NCBI RefSeq assembly: GCF_000698595.1
Contig: NZ_JFHC01000006.1
Span: 62,001 to 126,000 of the forward strand
Source of the DNA: Caballeronia glathei
Lineage (GTDB): Bacteria; Pseudomonadota; Gammaproteobacteria; Burkholderiales; Burkholderiaceae
Direction: 5' to 3'
DNA length: 64,000 nucleotides
The notes beneath the pieces were generated by a model. That model searched no databases and was not told the DNA's origin. It saw only the letters and a program-made list of their open reading frames with translations. Positions 41,201-49,252 of the stretch are shown here, piece by piece; the stretch's first letter is position 1, and every line of letters starts with the position of its first letter. The position numbers and the translations under genes were made by a program.

Positions 41201-41551
41201 CCGATCGTGATGACCTCGCTCGCGTTCATTCTCGGCTGCGTGCCGCTCGCCATCGCGACGGGCGCATCGGCGAACAGCCGCCATTCGATCGGCACCGGCG
41301 TGATCGGCGGCATGCTCGGCGCGACCGTCATCGCGGTATTCTTCATCCCGATGTTCTTCTACGTGCTCGAAACGATGTCGGAGAAATCGGGCGGCGACAA
41401 GAAGACGCCCGGCGGGGCGGGCGGGCCGCCGGCGGCTGGGGGACCGAAAGAGGGACCGAAGCCCGGACCGAGGGAAGGCGGCGCGGGCCCCGTTGGCGCG
41501 GGTTCGGGCGGCACGGCGGCCACGCCGTCGGCCAGGCGCGAGGACGAGTGA
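38276..41551 (+). CDS. RND multidrug efflux pump, inner-membrane subunit (HAE1)
   Basis: 1091 residues, somewhat longer than the ~1040 usual because of a Gly/Pro-rich C-terminal tail of about 45 residues. It begins MNISHFCIDRPIFATVISI, the classic HAE1 start. Proton-relay Asp pair in VLAIGIVVDDAIVVIENVER, GGITGQLYKQFAITIAISVV in helix 6, and AAKNAILIFEFAVLNREAG near helix 10-11 are all present. Large periplasmic loops of the right size form the porter and docking domains. It exports drugs or lipophilic compounds with the adaptor at 37018 and channel at 41553. Located 13 bases after the adaptor. Confidence 0.94.
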   Translation: MNISHFCIDRPIFATVISIVITLGGSLAMLASPIAQYPEITPPQITVSAPYPGATADVVANNVAAPIEQQVNGADNMIYMSSSSSSTGNYSLNVYFQIGTNPELAQVDVQNRVNLALPQLPQSVQSQGIQVQKKSQAFMMVIAIYSPTERYDSTYIANYANIYVLDALKRIPGANQSSIFGTPDYAMRIWLKPDRMAQLGVTATDVQRAVANQNQQFAVGSIGQSPTGAPVEQSFAVTTTGRLADPTEFDNIIIRAASGDAAIVRLRDIGRAELGQKDYSIRSKFQGKPATVMAVYQQPGANALDVSNQVRKTLEEMKKTFPEGLEYEIAMDTTEFTRASISDVVHTFFEALVLVVIVVFVFLQSLRATLIPVLAVPVSIVGTFMGMLALGFSINMLTLFGMVLAIGIVVDDAIVVIENVERNMNVHKLNPKDAAKRAMDEVSGPVVAIVLVMCAVFVPVAFLGGITGQLYKQFAITIAISVVLSGVVALTLSPALAALLLKPGHHEKKGFFRWFDNVFGRMTAGYTNWVKLVIKRFVVALLLFGGMIVLALIMMRSVPTSFLPPEDQGYLLGAVIMPDAASLDRTGDVSQHVTDYFMKQPAVGSVTIVDGYSLLDSQNKNNASTFFIGFKSFDERYKFANIKTQNARAVLVDAYAALSKVKEGIILPVNPPAIPGLGTTGGTEMWIQSKGDATIPQLAGVVNQFLAKAKERPELARVTSTFNAASQQLMVNVDRDKAETLGVPIEEVYSAMQTMFGSLYVSQFNRSSRLWQVILQAEPSYRLRPEDLDQIFVRNKTGDMVPLKAVVTTKYVTGPDLVTRFNNFPAVKITANAAPGYSSGQVLSTLEAVSDEVLPQGYGVGWSGEAYEARQAGNTAVLVFAFGLVMVFLILAAQYEKWSLPVGVLLAVPFALFGALLAIMLRGLENDVYFQIGLTMLVALAAKNAILIFEFAVLNREAGQSVYESAVTAATERLRPIVMTSLAFILGCVPLAIATGASANSRHSIGTGVIGGMLGATVIAVFFIPMFFYVLETMSEKSGGDKKTPGGAGGPPAAGGPKEGPKPGPREGGAGPVGAGSGGTAATPSARREDE

Positions 41552-41552
41552 C

Positions 41553-43112
41553 ATGCGCGCACCGGCTCTCACGCTCCTCGCGCTCGCTTCGCTCCTCGCG
41601 CTCAACGGCTGCCTGCTCGGGCCGAACTACGAGCGCCCCGCGATCGACACGCCCGCCACGTTCCGCTTCGCGCAGGACGACGCGAAGGAAATCGTCGATA
41701 CGGTGTGGTGGGAGCAGTTCCACGACCCCGGGCTCAACGAGCTGATCAGCATCGCGCTCGCCGAGAACAAGGACGTGAAGATTGCGGCCGCGCGCGTCGA
41801 GCAGTTCCTCGGCCAGTTCCAGGTCACGCGCTCGCAGCTGTTTCCGCAGGTCGGCGCCGGCTTCGACGCCGAGCGCCAGCGCGTGCCGATCGGCTCGGCC
41901 GCGCTGCCGGCCGGCGTCGGCCCGGTGTTCAACCAGTTCTCCGCGACGCTTTCGGCGTCGTGGGAAATCGATGTCTTCGGCAAGCTCCGGCGCCAGACCG
42001 AGGCTGCGCGCGCGAGCCTGCTCGCAAGCGAAGAAGGGCGCCGCGCGACGATCCTTGCGCTCGTGACATCGGTGGCGTCGTCGTATATCGCGCTCGTGTC
42101 GTTCGACCGCCAGCTCGAGATCGCCAAGGCCACCACCGAAAGCCGTGCCGATTCGGTGAAGGTTTTCACGCTGCGCTTCAAGTATGGCGAGGTCTCGCAG
42201 ATGGAGCTCGCGCAGAGCCAGTCGGAATACGAGGCCTCGCTCGCCACGATCCCGCAGATCGAGCTGCAGATCGCGCAGCAGGAAGACGCGCTCTCGATCC
42301 TGCTCGGGCGCAATCCGCAGGCGATCCCGCGCGACCGCGAACTCGACGATCTCACGATGCCCGTCGTGCCCGCGGGCCTTCCCTCGGAACTCCTCACGCG
42401 CCGGCCCGACCTGAGGCAGGCCGAGCAGAACCTGATCGCGGCGAATGCGCTGATCGGCGCGGCGCGCGCGCTGTACTTCCCGTCGATCTCGCTCACCGGG
42501 CTGTTCGGCACCGCCAGCACGCAGTTCTCGAGCCTCTTCACGGGGCCGTCGAGGGTGTGGTCGTTCGCGGGTGCGGTCACCATGCCGATCTTCACGGCGG
42601 GCAACATCAGCGGCCAGGTGAAGCAGGCCGAGGCGCAGCAGCAGGAATTTCTCCTCCAGTATCAGAAGTCGATCCAGGTGGCGTTCCAGGAAGTCGCCGA
42701 TGCACTCGTCTCGGTGCAGAAGACCCGCGACGCGCTGCTCGTGCAGGGGCGCCAGGTGGATGCGCTGCGCACGTATTCGCGCCTCGCGCGGCTGCGCTAC
42801 GAAGGCGGCTATACGAGCTACATCGAAGTGCTCGACGCCGAGCGCAGCCTGTTCAACGCGCAGCTGAACTACGCGCAGACGCAGGGCAACGTGTTCACGT
42901 CGATGGTGAATCTCTACAAGGCGATGGGCGGCGGCTGGGTGGGCGACGCCGAGCGCATGACCGCGGCGGTGTACGGCTCGAACGGCCCGCCCCCCGGGTC
43001 TGCCGGATCTGGCGGCTCTGGGTATTCCCAGACACAGCCTGCACAGGAGCCAAAGGCGCCGCCGGCGCCGGCGCCGTCCGGTGCGCAGGGCACGACAGGG
43101 GCGCCTCCATGA
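41553..43112 (+). CDS. RND efflux outer-membrane channel (NodT/OprM family)
   Basis: 519 residues from the ATG at 41553, right after the pump stop. A lipoprotein signal (LLALASLLALNGC) with lipid on Cys20. Two TolC/OMF repeats: DTVWWEQFHDPGLNELISIA, SWEIDVFGKLRRQTEAARAS, then AARALYFPSISLTGLFG and RYEGGYTSYIEVLDAERSLF. The C-terminal 40 residues are Gly/Pro/Ser-rich and untypical. The protein forms the trimeric outer-membrane duct for the pump. The stop overlaps the next gene (pqiA) by four bases. Confidence 0.93.
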   Translation: MRAPALTLLALASLLALNGCLLGPNYERPAIDTPATFRFAQDDAKEIVDTVWWEQFHDPGLNELISIALAENKDVKIAAARVEQFLGQFQVTRSQLFPQVGAGFDAERQRVPIGSAALPAGVGPVFNQFSATLSASWEIDVFGKLRRQTEAARASLLASEEGRRATILALVTSVASSYIALVSFDRQLEIAKATTESRADSVKVFTLRFKYGEVSQMELAQSQSEYEASLATIPQIELQIAQQEDALSILLGRNPQAIPRDRELDDLTMPVVPAGLPSELLTRRPDLRQAEQNLIAANALIGAARALYFPSISLTGLFGTASTQFSSLFTGPSRVWSFAGAVTMPIFTAGNISGQVKQAEAQQQEFLLQYQKSIQVAFQEVADALVSVQKTRDALLVQGRQVDALRTYSRLARLRYEGGYTSYIEVLDAERSLFNAQLNYAQTQGNVFTSMVNLYKAMGGGWVGDAERMTAAVYGSNGPPPGSAGSGGSGYSQTQPAQEPKAPPAPAPSGAQGTTGAPP

Positions 43113-44431
43113 GCCGCGCGCCCCTGATCGCCTGCCATGAGTGCGACCTGTTGCAGCACGAGACGGTGCTCGCGGACGGCGGCGTCGCGCGCTGCCGGCG
43201 CTGCAATGCGGAGCTGTACCGCAGCCGGCCCGACGGCCTGAACCGGGCGCTCGCCTGGACGCTCGCGGCCATCGTGCTGTTCGCGATCGCGAACGCGTTT
43301 CCGATCGTGGGGCTCTCGGTGAACGGCGACCTCGTCCAGACGACGCTCTTCGGCGCCGCGCGCATCCTGTACCGCGACGGCATGTGGCCGCTCGCCGGCC
43401 TCGTCCTCGCGACCACCATCGTGATGCCGCTGCTGCAGATGGTGACCATGACGTATCTGCTGCTGCCATTGCGCTTCGGACGCGCGCCGCTGCATCCGGA
43501 AGTGATGTTTCGCACGCTGCGTCTCTCCGAGCCGTGGGGCATGACCGAGGTGCTGATCCTCGGCCTCCTCGTCGCGCTCGTGAAGCTCGCGCATATCGCG
43601 GGGGTCGTGCCGGGCGTCGCGCTCTGGGCGTTCGGCGCGGTGATGCTCGCGCTCGCGGCGGTCTCCTCCGCCTTCGATCCGCGCGAGTTCTGGGAGCAGG
43701 TCAGCGCGGCGCGCAGGGCCTCCGGCGCCGGCGCGAACCAGACGCACGTGAACCACGAGACGCACGCTGCGCCCATCCACGCACCGGCACCGGCATCGGC
43801 ACCGGCCGCGGCACCGACGGCCGCGCGCGCGGGCCTGTTCGTCTGCCACGACTGCGGGCTGCTGTCGAAGGCGGAGCCTCACGCACACGAGGCGACGTGC
43901 CCGCGCTGCGGCGCGCAACTGCATTTTCGCAAGCCGGACAGCATCACGCGCACCTGGGCGTACCTGATCTCCGCGATCGTCCTCTATATCCCGGCCAACA
44001 CGCTTCCGATGATGGATACGAGTTCGCTCTTCGGCGCGCAGCGGGACACCATCATGAGCGGCGTGGTGTATCTCTGGACTTCGGGCTCGTGGCCGCTCGC
44101 GGTGGTGGTATTCATCGCGAGCATCGCGGTGCCGATGCTCAAGATCATGGCGCTCGTGTTCCTCGTCGTGACGGCGCAGCGGCGATCGCTGTGGCTGCCC
44201 GTGTACCGCACGCGCGTCTACCGGGTGGTGGAGATCGTCGGGCGCTGGTCGATGCTCGACATCTACGTCGTCACCGTGCTCGTCGCGCTCGTGCAGTTCA
44301 ACGCGCTCGCCACCATCAACGCCGGTCCCGCGGCGATCGCGTTCGGGGCCGTGGTCGTGCTGACGATGTTCGCGGCGATGTCCTTCGACCCGCGCCTGAT
44401 CTGGGATCCTACCGAGAGAGACGATGGCTAG
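43109..44431 (+). CDS. pqiA: Paraquat-inducible protein A, fused double-domain form
   Basis: 440 residues; the start overlaps the preceding stop (ATGA). Two PqiA units in tandem, each with a zinc-ribbon (CHECDLLQHE with CRRC, and CHDCGLLSKAEPHAHEATCP with CPRC) and four membrane helices (LAAIVLFAIANAFPIVGLSV; YLISAIVLYIPANTLPMMDT). The linker between them is Ala/His/Pro-rich (about residues 205-245). PqiA is the inner-membrane partner of the MCE lipid-transport protein PqiB. The fusion is normal for E. coli PqiA. Overlaps pqiB by eight bases. Confidence 0.92.
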   Translation: MSRAPLIACHECDLLQHETVLADGGVARCRRCNAELYRSRPDGLNRALAWTLAAIVLFAIANAFPIVGLSVNGDLVQTTLFGAARILYRDGMWPLAGLVLATTIVMPLLQMVTMTYLLLPLRFGRAPLHPEVMFRTLRLSEPWGMTEVLILGLLVALVKLAHIAGVVPGVALWAFGAVMLALAAVSSAFDPREFWEQVSAARRASGAGANQTHVNHETHAAPIHAPAPASAPAAAPTAARAGLFVCHDCGLLSKAEPHAHEATCPRCGAQLHFRKPDSITRTWAYLISAIVLYIPANTLPMMDTSSLFGAQRDTIMSGVVYLWTSGSWPLAVVVFIASIAVPMLKIMALVFLVVTAQRRSLWLPVYRTRVYRVVEIVGRWSMLDIYVVTVLVALVQFNALATINAGPAAIAFGAVVVLTMFAAMSFDPRLIWDPTERDDG

Positions 44432-46037
44432 GCCACCCGACGAACCCGACTTTCCCGAAGCCGTCGCCACGCGCCGCTCGCGCTGGCGGCTGCAGCTTGT
44501 GTGGCTCGTGCCGCTCGTCGCGGTGCTGATCGGCGGCTGGCTCGCGGTGCACGCGATCCTGCAGAAAGGCCCGACCATCACCATCAGCTTCGCCACGGGC
44601 GAAGGGCTGGAAGCGGGCAAGACCAAGATCAAGTTCAAGAACGTCGACGTCGGCGTCGTCACGACGGTCGCGCTGTCGCCCGATCACAAGAGCGTGGTCG
44701 CCACCGCCGAGCTTGCGAAGGACGCGTCGAGCATGCTGGTCGAAGACACGCGCTTCTGGGTCGTGCGGCCGCGCATTTCCGGCGGCACGGTCTCGGGGCT
44801 CGGCACGCTGATCTCCGGCTCGTTCATCGGCATGGACATCGGCGCCGCGCAGGGCAAGTCGCGGCGCAGCTTCGTCGGGCTGGAAACGCCGCCGGTGTTC
44901 GCGAGCGGCGTGCCCGGGCGCGAGTTCGTGCTGAAGAGCGAGAGCATGGGCTCGCTCGATGTCGGCTCCCCCGTCTACTTCCGGCGCCTGCAGGTGGGCC
45001 AGGTGACCCGCTACGACCTCGATGCGGACGGCTCGGGCGTCACGCTGCGCGTCTTCATCAATGCACCGTACGACAAGTACGTGAAGGGCGACACGCGCTT
45101 CTGGCAGGCAAGCGGCGTGGACGTCTCGCTCGACACGAACGGCGTGAAGGTCAACACCGAGTCGCTCGTGGCGATCCTGATCGGCGGTCTCGCGTTCCAG
45201 AGTCCGCCCGATTCGATGGACGTGGCCGAGGCCGGGCCGAACACCGAGTTCCGGCTCTTCAACGACCGCACCGAGGCGATGAAGCGGCACGACCGCATCG
45301 TCGATACCTACGTGTTCAATTTCAAGGAATCGGTGCGCGGGTTGACTGTGGGCGCGCCGGTCGACTTCCGCGGCATCGTGGTGGGCGAGGTCGCGGCGAT
45401 CTATACGCGCTTCGACCGGGTGAACAAGGAGTTCAGCATTCCCGTGGAAGTGCGCTTCTATCCGGAGCGCTTCACGTCGCGCTTCGAGTCGGGCAAGCAG
45501 GGCGGCCGGCTCACGACAGACCGCCGCGAGCTTGCGGACTGGCTGACCGCGCGCGGCCTGCGCGGGCAGCTGAGAACGGCGAACCTGCTGACGGGCCAGC
45601 TCTACATCGCGCTCGATTTCTTCCCGAACGCGCCGAAGGCGAGCATGGACTGGAACACGAGCCCGCCCGAGCTGCCGACGGTGCCGGGCGGACTGCAATC
45701 GCTGCAGGAGGCGGTGACGAGCGTCGTCGCGAAACTCAACAGGATACCGTTCGAGGGAATCGGCAAGGACCTGCGCCAGACGCTCCAGAATGCCGACGCG
45801 CTCTTGAAGACGCTTGACCGGGTCGTCGCGCCCGAGGCCCGCGCGACGCTGATCGCGGCACGCACCGCGCTCGACTCGGCGAGCAACGCGATGCAGCCGA
45901 ACTCGGCGCTCGCGCAGACCACGGTGGACACGATGCGGGAAATGTCGCGCATGGCGGCGTCCTTCCGCGCGCTCGCCGACTATCTCGAGCGCCATCCCGA
46001 GGCGCTCATTCGCGGCAAGCCGGAGGATAAACAGTGA
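44424..46037 (+). CDS. pqiB: Intermembrane transport protein PqiB (MCE domains)
   Basis: 537 residues. One N-terminal membrane helix (LVWLVPLVAVLIGGWLAVHA) and at least three MCE domains: ITISFATGEGLEAGKTKIKF first, then GSPVYFRRLQVGQVTRYDL and GAPVDFRGIVVGEVAAIYT. The C-terminal helical region (TVPGGLQSLQEAVTSVVAKL onwards, ~80 residues) would form the needle-like coiled-coil bridging the periplasm. It moves phospholipid between inner and outer membrane. Overlaps pqiC by four bases. Confidence 0.93.
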   Translation: MARPPDEPDFPEAVATRRSRWRLQLVWLVPLVAVLIGGWLAVHAILQKGPTITISFATGEGLEAGKTKIKFKNVDVGVVTTVALSPDHKSVVATAELAKDASSMLVEDTRFWVVRPRISGGTVSGLGTLISGSFIGMDIGAAQGKSRRSFVGLETPPVFASGVPGREFVLKSESMGSLDVGSPVYFRRLQVGQVTRYDLDADGSGVTLRVFINAPYDKYVKGDTRFWQASGVDVSLDTNGVKVNTESLVAILIGGLAFQSPPDSMDVAEAGPNTEFRLFNDRTEAMKRHDRIVDTYVFNFKESVRGLTVGAPVDFRGIVVGEVAAIYTRFDRVNKEFSIPVEVRFYPERFTSRFESGKQGGRLTTDRRELADWLTARGLRGQLRTANLLTGQLYIALDFFPNAPKASMDWNTSPPELPTVPGGLQSLQEAVTSVVAKLNRIPFEGIGKDLRQTLQNADALLKTLDRVVAPEARATLIAARTALDSASNAMQPNSALAQTTVDTMREMSRMAASFRALADYLERHPEALIRGKPEDKQ

Positions 46038-46618
46038 TGCGCTCCTTCCTGTTGGCAGCCGCGGCGGCCACGCTCATGAGCGGATGCGCGAGCACGCCGC
46101 AGGCGAAGTTCTACACTCTGGGCGCGCGGCCGGCGCAGGAGAACGCCCAGACGGCGCCCGCGCGCCTGAGCATTTCGATCGACGCGGTGACCGTGCCCGA
46201 ACTGGTGGACCGTCCGCAGATGGTCGTGAGAATCGACGCGACGCAGGTCAGGATCGACGAGTACGCGCGCTGGGCCGAGCCGCTGAAAAGCCAGATCACG
46301 AACGTGCTCGTGGCGGACCTCGCGCAGGCGCTGCCGGGCGCGCTCGTCACGGGCTACGGGCAGTGGGCAGGCGAGGCGCAGTCGTACCACCTGCAGGTCG
46401 ACGTGCAGAGCTTCGAATCGGCGGCCGACACGGCGACCATCGGGGCGGTCTGGACCGTGCGCTCGCCGAAGAAGGGCTCGGCGGTGAGCGGGCGCACCGT
46501 CGTGCATGAACCCGTGAGCGGGCAGGGCTACGACGCGCTCGTCGACGCCCACAGCCGCGCGCTCGCGATCATCAGCCGCGACATCGCCGCCGCCATCCGC
46601 GCGGGGCTCGTGCAGTAG
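46034..46618 (+). CDS. pqiC: PqiC-type lipoprotein (ABC-transport auxiliary, DUF330)
   Basis: 194 residues. A lipoprotein signal (MRSFLLAAAAATLMSGCAST), Cys17 lipidated. The domain has the DUF330/PqiC order: KFYTLGARP, VTVPELVDRPQMVVRI, EYARWAEPLKSQITNVLVAD and ending AIISRDIAAAIRAGLVQ. PqiC sits in the outer membrane and is the docking end for the PqiB needle. It completes pqiABC and is the last gene of the long transcript; the next gene is convergent. Confidence 0.9.
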   Translation: MMRSFLLAAAAATLMSGCASTPQAKFYTLGARPAQENAQTAPARLSISIDAVTVPELVDRPQMVVRIDATQVRIDEYARWAEPLKSQITNVLVADLAQALPGALVTGYGQWAGEAQSYHLQVDVQSFESAADTATIGAVWTVRSPKKGSAVSGRTVVHEPVSGQGYDALVDAHSRALAIISRDIAAAIRAGLVQ

Positions 46619-46636
46619 ACCCGGGCACGCGCCGGA

Positions 46637-47944
46637 TCAGCGCGTGCGATGCGCCCGGTGCGGCTGACGCTCGCCGAGCGAATCATAGATGGGCGGACAG
46701 CGCAGCATGATGGGCACGACCATCGCCGTGAAGCAGGCGGCGAGCATCGGCAGCAGCTGGGTGAAGCCGCCCGTCATCTCCGTGACGAGGACGATGCCCG
46801 TCACCGGCGCGCGCACGACCGCCGTGAAGAACGCCGCCATTCCGACGACGGCGAACGCCGACGGCTCGGCGCCGAGACCCGGCAGCCAGTGCGCGCAGGC
46901 CCGGCCGAAGACGAGGCCCGTCTGCGCGCCGAGCACGAGCATCGGCGCGAAGAGTCCGCCGGGCGTACCCGCCGCATACGACACGGCGCCGAGGCCGAAA
47001 CGCACCACGAATACCAGCGCGATGCCGGCCACGGCGCCGCCGCCGGCGAGCGCGCGCTGCGTGAGCGGGTCGCCGCCGCCCGCGAGGTCCGGCGCGAACC
47101 AGGCGAGCAGGCCGACCGCCACGCCGACCAGCGCCGCGCGCACCTCCGCCGGCCAGCGCGCGAGACGGTCGGCGGCAGAGAGGCTCCAGAGGATCGCGCG
47201 GCAATAGGCGACGCCGAGCAGCCCGGCAAGCGCGCCGAGCAAGAGGTGCGCCGGCAGCGTGGCGAAGCCCGGGAACGGGTGCATCGCGACTTCGAAGTCG
47301 GGGACGTCGCCGTGCATCAGCCGCGCGACCGCGATGGCGCCGGCCGAAGCGCCGAGCGCGGCGACGGCGGTGCGCGTCTCGAAGCGCCTCACGAGTTCCT
47401 CGAGCACGAACACCGCGCCCGCGATCGGCGCGTTGAACGCCGTGGCGAGGCCCGCGCCGGCACCGGCCGCGAGCAGAACGCGGCAGTCTTCGGCGTTGCG
47501 CCGCAGCAGCATGCCGAGCCCGTGCGCAATCGATGCGCCCATCTGCACGGTCGGCCCTTCACGGCCGAGCGCGAGCCCCGCGCCGATGGCGAGCACGCCG
47601 CCGATGAACTTCACGGGAATCAGCACGAGCGGCGCGGGCGGCAGGTCTCCGTGCAGCACGCTCTCGACGTGCGGGATGCCGCTGCCGCTCGCCTCGGGCG
47701 CGAAGCGCCTGACGAGCCACGCGGCAAGCGCGGTGCACGCGGCCGCGGCGACGATCACGAGCACGAAGCCGGTCACGTGCTGCGTGTGCCCCCATGCGAT
47801 GAACGCGTGGCGCAATCCGTCCGCGCGTTCGAGCGAAAGCCGGAAGAGCGTGCCGATCGCACCGGCAGCCGCTCCGACGACGAGCGAAACGGCCGCGAGC
47901 GCGACGAGGCCGCGGTGCGGCTCTTCGACTTCGGTGCTGTTCAT
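46637..47944 (-). CDS. ClC-family chloride channel/transporter
   Basis: 435 residues from the ATG at 47944; the frame continues upstream as low-sense sequence. The three ClC selectivity motifs are present: GSGIPHVESVLHG (GSGIP), ALGREGPTVQMGASIAHG (GREGP, gating Glu present) and GTPGGLFAPMLVLGAQ (GxFxP). The late Tyr of E. coli ClC-a (Tyr445) would fall near PPIYDSLG. Ten to twelve helices. It could be a Cl-/H+ antiporter. It lies downstream of the second glycine-zipper cassette on the same strand, with 94 bases between. Confidence 0.88.
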   Translation of the reverse strand: MNSTEVEEPHRGLVALAAVSLVVGAAAGAIGTLFRLSLERADGLRHAFIAWGHTQHVTGFVLVIVAAAACTALAAWLVRRFAPEASGSGIPHVESVLHGDLPPAPLVLIPVKFIGGVLAIGAGLALGREGPTVQMGASIAHGLGMLLRRNAEDCRVLLAAGAGAGLATAFNAPIAGAVFVLEELVRRFETRTAVAALGASAGAIAVARLMHGDVPDFEVAMHPFPGFATLPAHLLLGALAGLLGVAYCRAILWSLSAADRLARWPAEVRAALVGVAVGLLAWFAPDLAGGGDPLTQRALAGGGAVAGIALVFVVRFGLGAVSYAAGTPGGLFAPMLVLGAQTGLVFGRACAHWLPGLGAEPSAFAVVGMAAFFTAVVRAPVTGIVLVTEMTGGFTQLLPMLAACFTAMVVPIMLRCPPIYDSLGERQPHRAHRTR

Positions 47945-48038
47945 GATCTGCGCACGTCCGGTTTGAAGGCTTCGTGCCACGCACTGCATCCGCACGAAGC
48001 GGCAGCGGCGCGGCCTGTCGCGCGCGTGTCGGGGCGGT

Positions 48039-48437
48039 CTACGACGGCGTGCACGCGCCGAACAGCACGAACACATCCTCGCGGTTGACGAGCGTCGTGG
48101 ACATGGTGCCGGTCTTGGTGTCGAGGGCGATGCTCCAGCCGTAGCCGAGCTCCGTGCCCTGCATGATCAGCTGGCCGTCGGACGGCTCCATGTAGCGGAT
48201 CGGGGTCGAGCGCTGTGAGCTGGTCACCGTTTTTTTCGCGAAGTCGATGCGCACGAACTGCGGCGCGCCGAGGATCGCGGGCAGCGTGCGGAAGCACACC
48301 TCGCCGATGTCGCAGAAATGCGCATCGACGGTTGCGCACAGGAGCGGCTTGCTGCCGTCGAAGTCCGCGCCGAGCACCCACGAGGGCGACGAGCACACAG
48401 CGATCGCGAGGGCGGCTGCCCTCAGTGTCTTCAACAT
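48039..48437 (-). CDS. Small exported protein (cassette copy B, second gene)
   Basis: 132 residues, AAGGAG five bases before the ATG. A signal peptide ends near VLG (residue ~23). Mature start ADFDGSKPLLCATVDAHFCD, then GEVCFRTLPAIL, RIDFAKKTVTSSQRSTPIR, GTELGYGWSIALDTKTGTMS and LVNREDVFVLFGACTPS. It is the inverted paralogue of 36552-36950, equal in length (132 residues), with the four Cys kept. The two copies are separated by about 11 kb. Function unknown. Confidence 0.72.
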   Translation of the reverse strand: MLKTLRAAALAIAVCSSPSWVLGADFDGSKPLLCATVDAHFCDIGEVCFRTLPAILGAPQFVRIDFAKKTVTSSQRSTPIRYMEPSDGQLIMQGTELGYGWSIALDTKTGTMSTTLVNREDVFVLFGACTPS

Positions 48438-48500
48438 GGCTGCTCCTTCTGCCTGTCCCGGCCGCCGATGCCGCGCGGCGTCCGGCTGGTGTCCTGGTGT

Positions 48501-48980
48501 CTATTCGACCGTGTAGCCGCGGCCGGTCATGCAGGCGCCCACCGCGCGGTTGTAGGTCGAAAGCTCGCTCGACGCCTGCCCCTGCATGCCCTGCTGCTGC
48601 ATCTCGGCCTGTTGCTGCTCCCGGCGCATGCGCATGCCGGAGCCCATCGTGCCGACGAGCGCGCCGATCCCCGCGCCTTCGCCCCAGTGGCCGCCGGCGG
48701 CGCCGCCGATGAGCGTGCCGAACAGCGCGCCGCCGCCCGCGCCGCGAAAGAGCCTGCCACGCTGCTGCTCGGGCGGCGGGCTGCTCGCCATGCGCTGCGC
48801 GAGCGCGACGGGATCGACGCCGGTGGTCTGCTGCGCCCACGAGCGGCATTCGGCGGTATCGGTCTGCTGGCGCTCCGGACTCTGCCCGCGAGCGGGGTAG
48901 ATGATCGGCTGTTGCGCCGCTGCGGCACATGCCAGCGACGAGATCGCGAGGCCGCTCAGAAGTCGAACGATTCGTTGCAT
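48501..48980 (-). CDS. Glycine-zipper envelope protein (cassette copy B, first gene)
   Basis: 159 residues from the ATG at 48980, chosen because the sequence around it (GAGCC before ATG) lines up with that of copy A at 36049; a start at 48995 would add five residues. A signal peptide (LLSGLAISSLACAAAAQ) is followed by PIIYPARGQSPERQQTDTAE, TTGVDPVALAQR, a glycine zipper (GGGALFGTLIGGAAGGHWGE, GIGALVGTMGSG), a Met/Gln-rich linker and the end NRAVGACMTGRGYTVE. It is upstream of the other cassette gene by 63 bases and downstream of the palindrome at 49116-49137. Confidence 0.74.
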   Translation of the reverse strand: MQRIVRLLSGLAISSLACAAAAQQPIIYPARGQSPERQQTDTAECRSWAQQTTGVDPVALAQRMASSPPPEQQRGRLFRGAGGGALFGTLIGGAAGGHWGEGAGIGALVGTMGSGMRMRREQQQAEMQQQGMQGQASSELSTYNRAVGACMTGRGYTVE

Positions 48981-49115
48981 GGCTCGGTGTCCCATGAAAT
49001 CCCCGCGACCGCTTGGTCCGCGATATCCGGGCTGCGGTTCGAATGACGTGACCGGTCCATCACGGCCTCGCGGCGGATGAACTGAACGGATTATTGGTGC
49101 GCGCGAGCCGCAAGG

Positions 49116-49137
49116 CTATTGGACCTTGGTCCAATAG
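49116..49137. promoter_or_regulatory. TTGGAC palindrome, copy 3 (perfect 10-base arms)
   Basis: CTATTGGACC TT GGTCCAATAG: a 22-base perfect dyad with a two-base spacer. It is a longer form of the palindromes at 34676 and 35200, 136 bases before the start of cassette copy B on the minus strand. The stop of the potassium channel gene lies 116 bases to its right, so it can only serve the cassette. Confidence 0.65.
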
Positions 49138-49252
49138 GGCCGGGCGGGCCAGCGGGGGCGGATGGGACGGACGGGGAGGACGGGCGGCCGCGAGCGCCGG
49201 GTGCCGCGCGCGCACGCAAACGTCCTACGGATGGTCCTGCGCCCGTGCCGCG

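Noticed and set aside
38186-41605. 1139-codon open frame antisense to the RND pump
   Set aside because: The translation is an Arg/His/Asp-rich non-protein sequence with no family resemblance, while the sense strand encodes a full HAE1 pump.
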